64,000 nucleotides of DNA from Sipunculus nudus (taxonomy: Eukaryota > Annelida > Sipuncula > Golfingiida > Sipunculidae). Both the position numbers and the translations under genes were made by a program. The stretch is taken from assembly GCA_026874595.1 (NCBI GenBank), contig CM049315.1, positions 40,010,164-40,074,163 on the forward strand, written 5' to 3'. The notes beneath the pieces were generated by a model. That model was not told the origin of the DNA. It saw only the letters and a program-made list of their open reading frames with translations, and searched no databases. Shown here piece after piece: positions 21,541 through 31,471 of this stretch. Each line of letters begins with the position of its first letter. The stretch's first letter is position 1.

Positions 21541-22835
21541 TCATCTGAGCAATATAGATGCAACTGGGGGTCATTAGTGACTCATCTAACGACTCGCCCG
21601 TACAGGATTCAGCATTTTCAAGGTCAGAACTTATCGCGGAACAGCATAAGGACCCTTATATTTCATGTTTGTTTCCCTGGGCAGTATCTAAAGATATTCT
21701 GTCACAGAACCCAGTTTGTTTCTATGTTAAAATGGAGTGCTTATGCGTACATGGCGACCACCTGATGTATGCGCTGAAGGTGAGTGGGCCATCAAACATC
21801 AAATAATAATGCCCAAAAGCTATCGCAATGAAATTCTAAGCAAGCATGGCACATGTGGCCCATTTGACTGGCCGTTTAGGTATAAATAAAACTTAGCAAA
21901 AAGTTAGTACACATTTCTATTAGCCTAACCTCAGGACATATGTTGTACAATACTGTAAATCATCCCATACATGCCAGATGGTAGACAAGTCCAATTAGAA
22001 TCCTCCTAAAGCCCCACTTATGCCTATTCCTGCCTTCGAGGAACCGTTCACTAGGATTATTGTTGACTCTGTTGGACCACTGCCCAAAACAAAATCTTGA
22101 CATGAATACCTGCTGACAATTATGTGCGCATCTGTCAGGTTCCTTGAAATACCATTGTGCACAATTAGTACCAAAAGTGTTGTCAAGGCTCTGACCAAGT
22201 TTTGTACGACTTTTGAATTTTATGTCTGGCTTATTCGAGCAAGCTATGCTTGAGCTAGGTATAAAACAGGACAGCTCTTCGCCATACCATTCTAAAAGTC
22301 AGGTCGCCCTCGAGTATTTTCACCAGACATTAAAAACATGATAAGGAACCATTGCTTTGACACACAGAAAGACTCGGATATTGCTGTTTGCTATCAGAGA
22401 ATACTTTCAAGAGTCCTTGGGTTTCAGTCCCTTTGAACTAGATTTGGACACTCAGTTCGCGGTCCATTAAAACTGCTTAAAGAAAAACTCTTGTGAGGAA
22501 ATCCTGATTCTCTTAGTTTACTGCAGTATGTCTCAGACTTTCGCACTAAACTACACAAAAATTGTGAGATTGCAAAGACTAATCTAAAATCTGCACAAAG
22601 CAAAATGAAAACAAAGTATGACAAGCACACTGTTAGTAGGACGTTTGAGCCTGCTAAAAAGGTCCCTGCCTTACTACCCATCCCTGGCAGTCCTCTGCAA
22701 GCTAGGTATTTTGGTCCTTACATTGTTGACAAGAAAGTGAGTGCTTTAAATTACATTCTTTCAATACCAGATAGGCGTAAGAAAAACCAACTGTGCCATG
22801 TTAATATGTTAAAATCATTCCATGACTGCTGTTAA
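21541..22835 (+). pseudogene. Integrase remnant (HHCC, D..E, C-terminal domain)
   Basis: Reading across frames, a zinc-binding N-terminal domain is visible: two histidines in HVAH (21852-21863) and CKSSHTC (21954-21974). In the catalytic core the first Asp lies in IIVDSVGPLPK (22065-22067), and the Glu is retained in the stretch ALEYFHQ (22312-22314). The block between FCTTF and the MSGLFEQ-like stretch is shortened, so the segment holding the second catalytic Asp is deleted. The C-terminal part (22605-22835, 76 codons open) contains RYFGPYIVDKKV and ends near CHVNMLKSF, typical of gypsy-class integrases. The protein would insert element cDNA, but with the core deletion and many stops it is inactive. 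It lies upstream of RT. Confidence 0.8.
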
Positions 22836-22934
22836 TTGTGTAAAGAACTGACCCTGACCCAGTTAAAGTAGATAATGATTGTAAGTATGATGTAGACATT
22901 CAGTGTGAAATAGGGGCAACAAAAAAACTCTGAC

Positions 22935-23295
22935 GTGCATAACAACCTGGATGCCAAACTGTCACACCTTATCGCACAACAACAACAAGACCTCAAAAAC
23001 CTGCTGCAGAATTATGAACAAGTAACATTCCAACGCGAACTTACATATTGTGCCATGACGTCGATGTTCGCAAGGCAAGCGCAGTCAAACAGCATCCAGA
23101 AAAGCAAAAGTATCTACAGGATGAGGTTCGATATTTGCTGCACAATGATTTTATTGAACCTAGTAACAGTAACTGGAGTTCACTATGTATTCTTGTGCCA
23201 AAACCTGATGAAAGTTACTGTATGTGCACAGATTATCGAAAACTGAACTCTGTCTCCAAGACTGACTCGTTTCCGATTCCGAGGGTCGATAATTG
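22935..23295 (+). pseudogene. Reverse transcriptase remnant, N-terminal part
   Basis: After a Gln-rich leader (HLIAQQQQDLKNLLQNYEQV, about 22965-23024) the frame at 23048 gives the fingers region, with NDFIEPSNSNW, ILVPKPD and CTDYRKLNS, all typical of gypsy-class RT. It is cut at D-N-C (23287-23295) by the inserted helentron-like element. The rest resumes at 25115. Confidence 0.85.
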
Positions 23296-25114
23296 TATCC
23301 GCCAAAACAGAGTTTTGCGGATACTATGTTTTCAGCTGGCCGCCGCCGCCGCCGCCGCGTAGGTGTCCGGAGAACTCCTCCGTTACCGCTGGGCGGAATT
23401 TTCCGAAACCCGGGATTATGTTCGGGTCACATGTGAACTGCTGCGCCCCGATTTTGTTTTGACCTCTGACCTTTCCTTTGCGCTCTGCGTCCGTTTGTGC
23501 GTCTGTTTCCACACATAAACCCACATATCTCGGGAACCGTTTGACCGATCAGGAAAATTTTTTTGCACAAATGTAGCCCTCGGAGAGCTTTATAACATAC
23601 ACCAAAAATGGTGGCGCCACCTGCAACCATGTTTGCACAGTGTCCATCTGTTCGTCTGCCTTGGGTTAAAATCACTCATATCTCTGCAGTGACTTGACTA
23701 ATTCACCTGAAATTGGGCATGCGTAAACATCCTGGATAGCTTTTCTGATTTTATGACAGGTGGCGCCACCTACATTCACGTTTACGCTGCAGACATCCAA
23801 GCTCATATCTCGGGAACCGTTTGACCGATCAGGAAAATTCTTTTGCACAAATGTAGCCCTTGGAGAGCTTTATAACATACACCAAAAATGGTGGCGCTAC
23901 CTGCAACCATGTTTGCACAGTGTCCATCTGTTCGTCTGCCTTGGGTTAAAATCACTCATATCTCTGCAGTGACTTGACTAATTCACCTGAAATTGGGCAT
24001 GCGTATACATCCTGGATAGCTTTTCTGATTTTATGACAAGTGGCGCCACCTACATTCACGTTTACGCTGCAGACATCAAAGCTCATATCTCGGGAACCGT
24101 TTGACCGATCAAGAAAATTCTTTTGCACAAATGTAGCCCTTGGAGAGCTTTATAACATACACCAAAAATGGTGGCGCTACCTGCAACCATGTTTGCACAG
24201 TGTCCATCTGTTTGTCTGCCTTGGGTTAAAATCACTCATATCTCTGCAGTGACTTGACTAATTCACCTGAAATTTGGCATGCGTATACATCCTGGATAGC
24301 TTTTCTGATTTTATGACAGGTGGCGCCACCTACATTCACGTTTACGCTGCAGACATCCAAGCTCATATCTCAGGAACCGTTTGACCGATCAGAAAAATTT
24401 TTTTGCACAAATGTAGCCCTTGGAGAGCTTTATAACATACACCGAAAATGGTGGCACCACCTGCAACCATGTTTGCACAGTGTCCATCTGTTCGTCTGCC
24501 TTGGGTTAAAATCACTCCTATTTCTGCAGTGGTTTGACTAATTCACCTGAAATTCGGCATGCTTATACATCCTGGATAGCTTTTCTGATTTTATGACAGG
24601 TGGCGCCACCTACAATCAAGTTTACGCTGCAGACATCCAAGCTCATATCTAGGGAACCGTTTGACCGATTGGGCCAAAATTTTGCATGTGTATAAATCTC
24701 ACATAGCTCTTTATCATACGCAAAACTGGTGGCGCCACCTGCAGCCATGTTTGCACAGCTCCCATCTGTTTGTCTGCCATGGGATAAAATCACTCATATC
24801 TCGGCAGTGGTTTGACATATCTGCCTAAAATTTTGCAAGTTTATACATCCCCGACAGCTCTCTTGATTTTATGACAGGTGGCGCCACCTGCATTCTAGTT
24901 TATGCAGCAGATATCCAAGCTCATATCTTGGGAACCGTTTGACCGATTGGGCCAAAGTTTTGCATGTGTATAGAGCTTTCTGGATTTTTGGTAGGTAGCG
25001 CAACCTACATACACAATTTGGCTGCAGACATCCATGCTAATATGCAACACTTCACCCGTTCCACTCTGATTTAGGCGGATACAAGTAGTCGCTTGTCGAC
25101 TACCCGTATTCTAG
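23296..25114 (+). mobile_element. Helitron2/helentron-like element (HINE/pearl type), copy 1
   Basis: The 1819-bp element starts TATCCGCC (23296-23303), with TG before it. It carries GGCGGATACA near its 3' end (25074-25083), the inverted complement of its start. A perfect stem-loop GTAGTCG-CTTGT-CGACTAC follows (25085-25103), and the element ends CCGTATTCTAG at 25114. A 5' inverted repeat paired with a subterminal 3' copy just before a terminal hairpin is the architecture of Helitron2/helentron elements and their non-autonomous HINE/pearl relatives. The core holds GCC triplets (23341-23358) and tandem 280-bp units. No Rep/helicase frame exists, so it is non-autonomous. Excising it with one copy of TTG restores the RT frame D-N-C-I-D-R-V-G. 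The exact start is uncertain by 2-3 bp. Confidence 0.75.
23524..25020 (+). repeat. 280-bp tandem units (each a ~140-bp dimer)
   Basis: The landmark CATATCTcGGGAACCG occurs at 23524, 23804, 24084, 24364, 24644 and 24922, i.e. 280 bp apart four times and then 278. Within each unit a second CATATCT word about 140 bp on begins a diverged half, so the unit is an old dimer. Several half-units carry the palindrome GGTGGCGCCACC or a near relative. The 70-73-codon frames repeated every 280 bp are by-products of this array. Confidence 0.9.
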
Positions 25115-25550
25115 TTGCATTGATAGAGTCGGTAGCTCCAGTTATGTCTCCAAGTTTGACTTGCTAAGAGGATTTTTGCAAGTTCTGCTGACAGTGCCTC
25201 TTCCGTATGGTTGCCAAGGACATTCAGGGCTGCGACGCATATATTGATGACCTTATCGTGTACAGCGACACCTGAGAGAAACATCTGCAAATTCTTCGCG
25301 ACCTCTTCGAAAGACCCAGTGAAGCATGTCTGACCGTCAACTTAGTTAAATCTGAGTTTTGTCATGAACAAGGAACATTTTTGGGTCATATTGCAGGACA
25401 GGGTCAAGTAAAACCTGTTGATGCTAAAATAAGTACCATAAGTACCGCAAATAATGCGTTTTTTTGGTACGGTTGGATTCTACAGGAAGTTTTGTCCATT
25501 TTTTATGCTGTAGCTGAACCTTGTCTAATTTGTTAAAGATGAAAAGTTTG
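25115..25550 (+). pseudogene. Reverse transcriptase remnant, C-terminal part
   Basis: The RT frame resumes with I-D-R-V-G and reaches KFDLL (catalytic Asp, 25158-25160). YIDD, the catalytic loop, follows at 25240-25251. Only about 27 codons separate them, where gypsy-class RTs have roughly 70, so part of the palm is deleted. Thumb/connection words LFE(R)..EACLTVNLVKSEF and FLGHI follow. Frameshifts occur after 25450. The enzyme would copy element RNA to DNA, but this copy is inactive. Confidence 0.85.
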
Positions 25551-25554
25551 TATG

Positions 25555-25925
25555 GAAGTTCACCAGTTTTAGAAGCTCCAGACTTTTCTGTACCTCTTCA
25601 GTTAGCAGAAGATCGGTGGTGTGTTGTTACAAGAAGGCAATGATGGCATAGATCATCCAATTTGTTTGTTTTTCATGAAAGATTAATGCAAACCTGAAAA
25701 ACTACTCCACTTTTGAAAAAGAATGTTTGGCCTTGATTTTGGCATTGCAACATTTTGAAGTTTATGTTACTTCACCAGTCAAGCCTATCATTGTCTTTAG
25801 TGATCACAATCCCCTCATGTTCAGGAGCAAGCTAAAGTGTAAAAATCAAAGATTGTTGAGATGGAGTTTGTTTTTACAGGATTACAATCTTGAAATCAGA
25901 CACATTAAAGGGAAAGGTTGCTGAT
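25555..25925 (+). pseudogene. RNase H remnant
   Basis: YSTFEKECLALILALQHF, then IIVFSDHNPLMF and NQRLLRWSLFLQDYNL are characteristic of gypsy-class RNase H. The Glu of EKE and the Asp of FSDHN are kept, but the first catalytic Asp region upstream is degraded. The 65-codon piece 25727-25924 is open. It ends about 130 bp before the polypurine tract, confirming RNase H as the last pol domain. Confidence 0.85.
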
Positions 25926-26057
25926 TGCTTATCGAGGTGTTTATGAAATGTTCAAACGAGATGTTTATGTAATGTTGTAAATAAGATGTTTTCGAAATAT
26001 TGTAAAGATTTATTGATTGTGATCGCAAAAAAAGATAAAATTTTCTTTTTTCTTACA

Positions 26058-26068
26058 GGGGGGGGGGG
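26058..26068 (+). other. Polypurine tract (G11)
   Basis: Eleven consecutive G residues directly precede GTTACAGGTGTC of the 3' LTR. This is the expected plus-strand primer site of an LTR retrotransposon. The last one or two G residues may belong to the LTR. Confidence 0.75.
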
Positions 26069-26915
26069 TTACAGGTGTCTCTTTTATTGTAGTACATGAG
26101 TCGTTCAGTTTCGTGTCAAGCGCAGACCCTGTACGCTGATATAAATAACCGCACCTGCTAAACTCTCGCGGAGTGTAGAAACACAGTACTCATACTAATC
26201 TGGAACCTTCTGGGCTGGTCGCGCTCTATGAGCGCGTATCTTGTAATGTTCTTTGGGCGTCTGTATTATGTATTGTTTGGTTCTTCGGAATTGTTCGTGA
26301 AATAACAATTTCTAGAATTTTCGGATGAAAAGTTATAAAAAGGGGCAGTGTTTTAGAACCGAGGAGGAAAGGGAAATATTCCAGCGGACACGGAAGAGTG
26401 CGAGTCAGTTTTGGACTTATCCGATAATTGCAGTAGTGTCAGGGATTCTACGAACTCTATGCAGATTTAGCGCGGCCTATCTCCAGTTTGCTTTCGGGGT
26501 TATTTTAAGAACTTCACTTTTGGATTACAATAGATAGATTGATTTTGAGAATGAATTTGAGAAGATTTATGTGAACTGTTCATCTGGATTATACGTTTTA
26601 GAGGACTTGTTGTCGCTGTGACAGTGGTGGTATCCAGGTACTGAACACTTTGTTTATTATACTGTGTGGTTGTATTGATTTACTGTGTTACGTTTGTTAT
26701 ACTGTGTAATTGTATTTATTTAGTGTATTGTAATGATAGGATTGTTTTAAGAATAAATTGTAATTATTTGTTTGTAAAAAACCACTGACTTCTTTATTCA
26801 TTCCCCTAGACATTTCACGCTGCCTAGTGTTGCAAAATCTGATTTTTATTTATCTCCGTAACAAAATTTATGCTCGTCACGACTACGTAATCTGTTGATA
26901 TAAGGTTCCGTAGCA
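26067..26915 (+). repeat. 3' LTR (full length, 849 bp)
   Basis: It aligns with the 5' LTR from GTTACAGGTGTC through CCTAGACATTTCACGCTGCC and AACAAAATTTATG, then continues 43 bp to GGTTCCGTAGCA at 26915. The solo LTR at 54509-55306 ends GGTTCCGTAACA, which fixes this boundary. TATAAATAA and AATAAA signals and the CGCGCTC-TAT-GAGCGCG hairpin (26220-26236) are present. CTGT follows directly, matching the 4 bp before the 5' LTR. Confidence 0.85.
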
Positions 26916-27492
26916 CTGTTAAGACCTTGACCTGAGCGCATGTCCTGCCCAAAAAAATCATTTCCGTGCAAAACCGGGTCACTCGGGTCGACTATAATCC
27001 CCATTGATCCCCTTTATCCATTGTAACGCCTCTAGAGGAATTTTCTTATGGAATAAAGGATTTTAATCCAAAGACCACATGACTCCGCTTTCAATGTGAG
27101 GGCTTCACATATACTTGTTAAGATCCGTTGTCTGTAGGGACGGTGAAACATGAAAAAATATCACCAGTTCATCTTTAAATTGATAATAAACTAAAATCTG
27201 TAGTCATGGCGTAGAAACCTCCACCAGAATCTCCTGAAAAATCAGTCATTTGTTCATGTGTATGCGCTACTTGAGTGAACACTGTCATGCTTCAGTAACA
27301 CGAGTTCACCTTGCGAGTGACAGAACGAATAAATACGAATGAGTGGCTTCCACACGGGAACAAAGTAATGGTCCTTTGTCATATTGGTTTATAAGAAAAT
27401 ATATATTGTGGTGATCCGTATTACCTCCAAAATGAAATGGACTATTGATATGCCTCTACCCTAACCCTCTACAAATGTTCAGCAAAACATTT
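26916..27492 (+). repeat. Host repeat, right half (tandem unit 1)
   Basis: It resumes CTGTTAAGACC and continues through GACTATAATCCCCATTGATCCC and ATGACTCCGCTTTCAA, both shared with 49500-49700. The later part (27220-27480: CCAGAATCTCC, AATCAGTCATT, GATTCCG/GATCCG-TATTACCTCCAAA, TTCAGCAAAAC) recurs at 27775-28065, so the region is a two-unit tandem duplication of about 570 bp. Confidence 0.8.
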
Positions 27493-27496
27493 TTTG

Positions 27497-28068
27497 TCAC
27501 GCTTTTTTCAGGAGGCGACCTGTAATCCCCACTGACCCCAATTTCCATTATATCGCCTGTTAAAGAATTTTACTCTGTCAAAAGGAAGTAAAGCTTTTTA
27601 ATTCAAGCGTAGAACACATATTCACATGAATCCTTCAATAGGGAGCACTTTTCCTTTATGTGAACACAAAGAGCTGAGACCCTTAACACGATAACCGTTT
27701 TATAGGTTTATAGGGAGGGGGGGGGGGTGTGCACAAACTTCTCAGAGTTCTCATTCTATTGGGGACTTTGAAACCCCCGCCAGAATCTACTAATCAGTCA
27801 TTCGTTCATACATGCACGTTACGTGTAAACATTGTCAGATTCAGAAACACGGGTTCACAAGGCGAGTGGCAAAACAACTGCATACTAATGGGCTTCTACT
27901 CGGGGACAAAGGAATAGCCCCTTGTAATTATTCCTTTGTGGAATTGTAATTATGTTACTTAAGAAAAAAATATGTATTATTGTGATTCCGATTACCTCCA
28001 AAAATATAATGGATTACGAATACTGTTCTACTCTACCCCTCTTCAAATTTTCAGCAAAATCTGTATAT
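27497..28068 (+). repeat. Host repeat, tandem unit 2
   Basis: It starts TCACGCTTTTTTCAGGAGGC, the counterpart of TGACGCTTTTTCAGGAGGC near 18960, and lacks the LTR insertion. The junction is condensed (GACCTGTAATCCCC). It carries a G-run at 27715-27727. Short frames here are spurious. Confidence 0.8.
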
Positions 28069-28740
28069 TACAGTTTACGTTAATTGGCTGAAAGACAATG
28101 CAACGAACCAAGGTTTTTTATCAGACCTGCTTATTCCATAACAATTTACAGTACTTAAACCAAACATTTAATACTACTGGAATATATTTTTCTGGGCCTA
28201 TCTTTTTCTCATTGGCAGCTATACGTTTCGCGTACAAGAGACTTCAATGACATGTGCATGTGTATACAAATAACGCATATGTCTGTTAACGTGCCTTAGA
28301 CTATACCTTCAACTGACTACACTGAGTAAACATCGTGTTTCACGATATCGCTTAAGCTTCAACTAATACAAAGCATCTTTCATATAATTTCACGGTAGAA
28401 TGGTTCGTCATACAATCGTTGTATCTACGATATTTCCCAAGCAATGAAGCTATCGGACCTATGTTCTTTACCGGAAAAAAAACTTCTCACTTAAAAATTC
28501 GCACACCCTGTATATGCCCCACGTCTCATTCCAAAATTATTTTTTGTGTGATTTCTGGAATAGAATATTTTTTTCTTTCTATGTTTACAATTTGGAGGAG
28601 GGTGTTCCTGGAGAATTCTAGCAGAGGTATTCTTTATATCATATAAGTGAGAAACATGACAAAACTTCCTGCAAAAACCTTAGGAATAAAATATGCGTCG
28701 TTTAGTTCCTATCAGCTCATTACAAAATTATGCATCAGAC
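28069..28740. other. Nothing recognised
   Basis: No repeat copies, RNA signals or protein-like frames seen. Confidence 0.4.
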
Positions 28741-28744
28741 AGAG

Positions 28745-28770
28745 CCGTGGATTTTCCACGGGTGCAGCTA
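28745..28770 (+). mobile_element. Helitron-like 3' terminus (hairpin + CTAG)
   Basis: A perfect stem-loop CCGTGGA-TTT-TCCACGG (28745-28761) is followed by GTGCAG and CTAG, then T. A hairpin a few bases before CTRR next to T is the canonical Helitron 3' end, and the helentron-like copies here also end hairpin + 7 bp + CTAG. The rest of this element upstream is not recognised. Confidence 0.45.
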
Positions 28771-30235
28771 GTTATTGTCCCCCGCTCCGCGGATGCGGGG
28801 GCCATTGTTTGGGTTTTTCTGTCTGTCTGTCTCTGTCCGTCCGTCAGGTTTCGTTTCCGTGCGATAACTTTCCTAAATATTATCCGATTTCATCCAAATT
28901 TGGGTCAGTGATTGCTGTCAAGAATACTTTGGTTGGGATTGGTTTTGGAGTGTCTGGCTTCTGTCTGTCTTTCTGTCACTTTGTCTGTCTATCTGTCAGG
29001 TTTTCGTTTCCGTGTGATAACTTTCCTAAATATTATCCGATTTCATTCAAATTTGGGTCAGTGATTGCTCTTATGCACACCTTGATTGGGATTGGTTTTG
29101 GAGTGTCTGGCTTATGTCTGTCTGCCTGTCCGTCACTTTGTCTGTCTGTCTGTCAGGTTTTCGTTCCCGTGCCATAACTTTCCTAAATATTATCCGATTT
29201 CATTCAAATTTGGGTCAGTGATTGCTCTCATGCTTACTATGGTTGAGATTGGTTTTGGAGTGTCTGGCTTCTGTCTGTCTGTCACTTTGTCTGTCTGTCT
29301 GTCAGGTTTTCGTTCCCGTGCCATAACTTTCCCAAATATTATCCGATTTCATTCAAATTTTGGTCAGTGACTGCTCTCATGCTTACCTTGGTTTGGATTT
29401 GTTTTGGGGATGTCTTTCTTCTATCTCTCTGTATGTATGTCTGTCACTTTGTCTGTCTGTCTCTCAGGTTTTCATTTCCATGCAATAACTTTCCTAAATA
29501 GTATCCTATTTCATTCAAATTTTGGTCAGTCATTGCTCTTATGCTTACCATGGTTGGGATCGGTTTTGGAGTGTCTGGCTTCTGTCTGTCTGTCTGTCAC
29601 TCTGCCTGTATGTCTCTTAGGTTTTTGTGTCTGTGCCATTCCTTTCCTAAATATTATCTGATTCCATTCAAATTTTGGTCAGTGATTGCTCTCATGCTTA
29701 CTATGGTTGGGATTGGTTTTGGAGTGTCTGGCATCTATCTGTCTGTCTGTCATCCTATTTGTCAGTCCGTCAGATTTTTATTTCCGTGCTATAACTTTCC
29801 TAAATATTATCTGATTTCATTCAAATTTTGGTCAGACATTGCTCTCATGCATACCTTGGCTGGGATTAGTTTTGGAGTGTCTGGCTTTTCTCTGTCTGTC
29901 TGTAACTTCGTCTGTCCGTCTGTCAGGTTTTTGTTTCCCTGCTATAACTTTCCTAAATATTATCCAATGTCATTCAAATTTTGGTCAGTGATTGCTCTTA
30001 TGCTTACCTTGGTTTGAATTTGTTTTGAAGTGTCTGGCTTTATGTCCGTCGATCTGTCTGTCACTCTGTCAGTTTGTCAGGTTTTCGTTTCTGTGGGATA
30101 ACTTTCCTAAATATTATCCGATTTCATTCAAATTTTGATCAGTGATTGCTCTCGTGCTTACCCTGGTTGGGATTTGTTTTGGATTGTCTGGCGTCTGTCT
30201 GTCTGTCTATCAGTCTGTGTGTCCGTCCTTTATCA
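28771..30235 (+). repeat. ~153-bp tandem array led by a GC hairpin
   Basis: It begins with the stem CCCCCGC (28779-28785) / GCGGGGG (28795-28801). About nine units of roughly 153 bp follow, each with TTTTGGAGTGTCTGGC, a TCTG-rich stretch, ATAACTTTCCTAAATATTATC and ATTTCATTCAAATTT. TTTTGG landmarks fall near 28943, 29096, 29253, 29402, 29564, 29717, 29870, 30023 and 30175. The 85-176-codon frames across it read the repeat and are not genes. It is probably the core of a non-autonomous element whose 3' end is lost. Confidence 0.9.
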
Positions 30236-31471
30236 AGCATGAAAACAACAAGATCCCAAAGCGGAGAACATTAATTCCACGAATCTGCTTGTTTTTGTTA
30301 TTATTATTATTGTTATTATTATTTTTTTTGGTTCTTGATATTGCTATGGTACTCCTTCCTTCGAGTAAGTTTAATTATTTTTAGAAGCCTTTTGAATGCA
30401 TAAATTGCAACACGGGAGACGTGATTAACAAGTTGATGATTGATATGACTGTTTGTGTAATTTTTTTGTTCGTTTTGTGCACTTTACAGGTCAACGAATG
30501 TGGAGAAAATTTACATTTATTTGTAACTAATTTGGTTGTATCTTATTTACTTTTATTTCTTTTCTTTTCATTAATCTTTAACTCACTTACTAGGATATAC
30601 ATTTCGCACACTTGATAAGATAAATAAACTTATAAACGTAATCAGATAAGTTTATATACATATATGTATACCGTGATAGTTTGTAATAGCCTATAGCCCC
30701 TGTAAAGTGAGCATTCATGGGATTTCTGTTTGCAGAAAAATCATGGATATCTTAGCCCCATTCAAAATAACAAAATAATTTGTAATAATTTGTTAGAGCG
30801 CACGATATTAGGGGGTAAATATAATATTATGATTTATATATTAAATAACACGTATACCGGAAGTATCCAATTATATTAAGGTTAATAGCGGAAGCAAAGC
30901 GTTTTCTACATACAGGCGAGGATTATTCCGAATTTAAACGTGAAATCATCATATAAATTTTAAACGCTGCTTCATATCACTAGGCTAGAAACAGCTTTAC
31001 TTTATTTTCACATATAAGTCGTGTCACAAGCTCTCTGAGACCCGAAAATAAAATCGAAGACTTATTTCATGCTGCTGGTTTTTACTTCGATGTAAGAAAA
31101 CGACCCAACGTAGTTATGTTTTGCCCTTCGGTGTTAACATTGATGTTTTATTTTCTTTACTTCCTTTGTAAATTTTATCTTCGTCGACCTAATTGTGTAA
31201 CTGTAATTTATTACTCTGTCTGACATTTGCTTGGGTTTTCTGTCACCACTTTTGTGTCTGAACAAAGTAGTGCGATTTATTTTAAGTGATATTTATAAAA
31301 TCATGTGTTTGTTCAAATACCTTCAATTTCTGACGGAAAGACAGAAAAAGCTAGCAGCCATAAGATAAAAATGGCAATTTTACTTAAGCAGATTTACTGG
31401 AATTATTCTTTGAAATCTATTCCGTGAATATTCGTACATTGTTTTCAATACCAACCTCTGTTATCTTTAAA
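30236..31471. other. Nothing recognised
   Basis: It includes a short (TTA)n run near 30297-30325. No coding, RNA or repeat-copy signal otherwise. Confidence 0.45.

Larger units (their letters stand above)
19004..26915 (+). mobile_element. Decayed Gmr1-like Ty3/gypsy LTR retrotransposon
   Basis: A 7.9-kb element with LTRs at 19004-19808 and 26067-26915, flanked by the 4-bp duplication CTGT (19000-19003 and 26916-26919). Inside, in order, are gag remains with a SCAN-like segment and a zinc knuckle, an acidic repetitive linker, integrase, reverse transcriptase, RNase H and a G11 polypurine tract next to the 3' LTR. The domains are of Ty3/gypsy type by sequence, but integrase precedes reverse transcriptase. 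That order is known from Gmr1-like elements, whose capsid is also related to the vertebrate SCAN domain. Every domain has stops, frameshifts or deletions. No protease was found, and the RT is split by an 1819-bp element. By eye the LTRs differ at roughly one position in ten, so the insertion is old. It is not capable of autonomous movement. Confidence 0.8.

Noticed and set aside
23760-24541. Three nearly identical 70-73-residue frames as a gene family
   Set aside because: They are spaced exactly 280 bp apart and read the tandem core of the helentron-like element. No start context and no independent protein features.
28647-30017. Frames of 85-176 codons with hydrophobic CLSVCLSV repeats as membrane proteins
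   Set aside because: They are translations of TCTG-rich ~153-bp tandem units. The same peptide appears in shifted frames along the array.
28771-30235. CRISPR-like array
   Set aside because: The units are ~153-bp contiguous tandem repeats without unique spacers, and the context is clearly eukaryotic. The 24-bp array likewise has no spacers.
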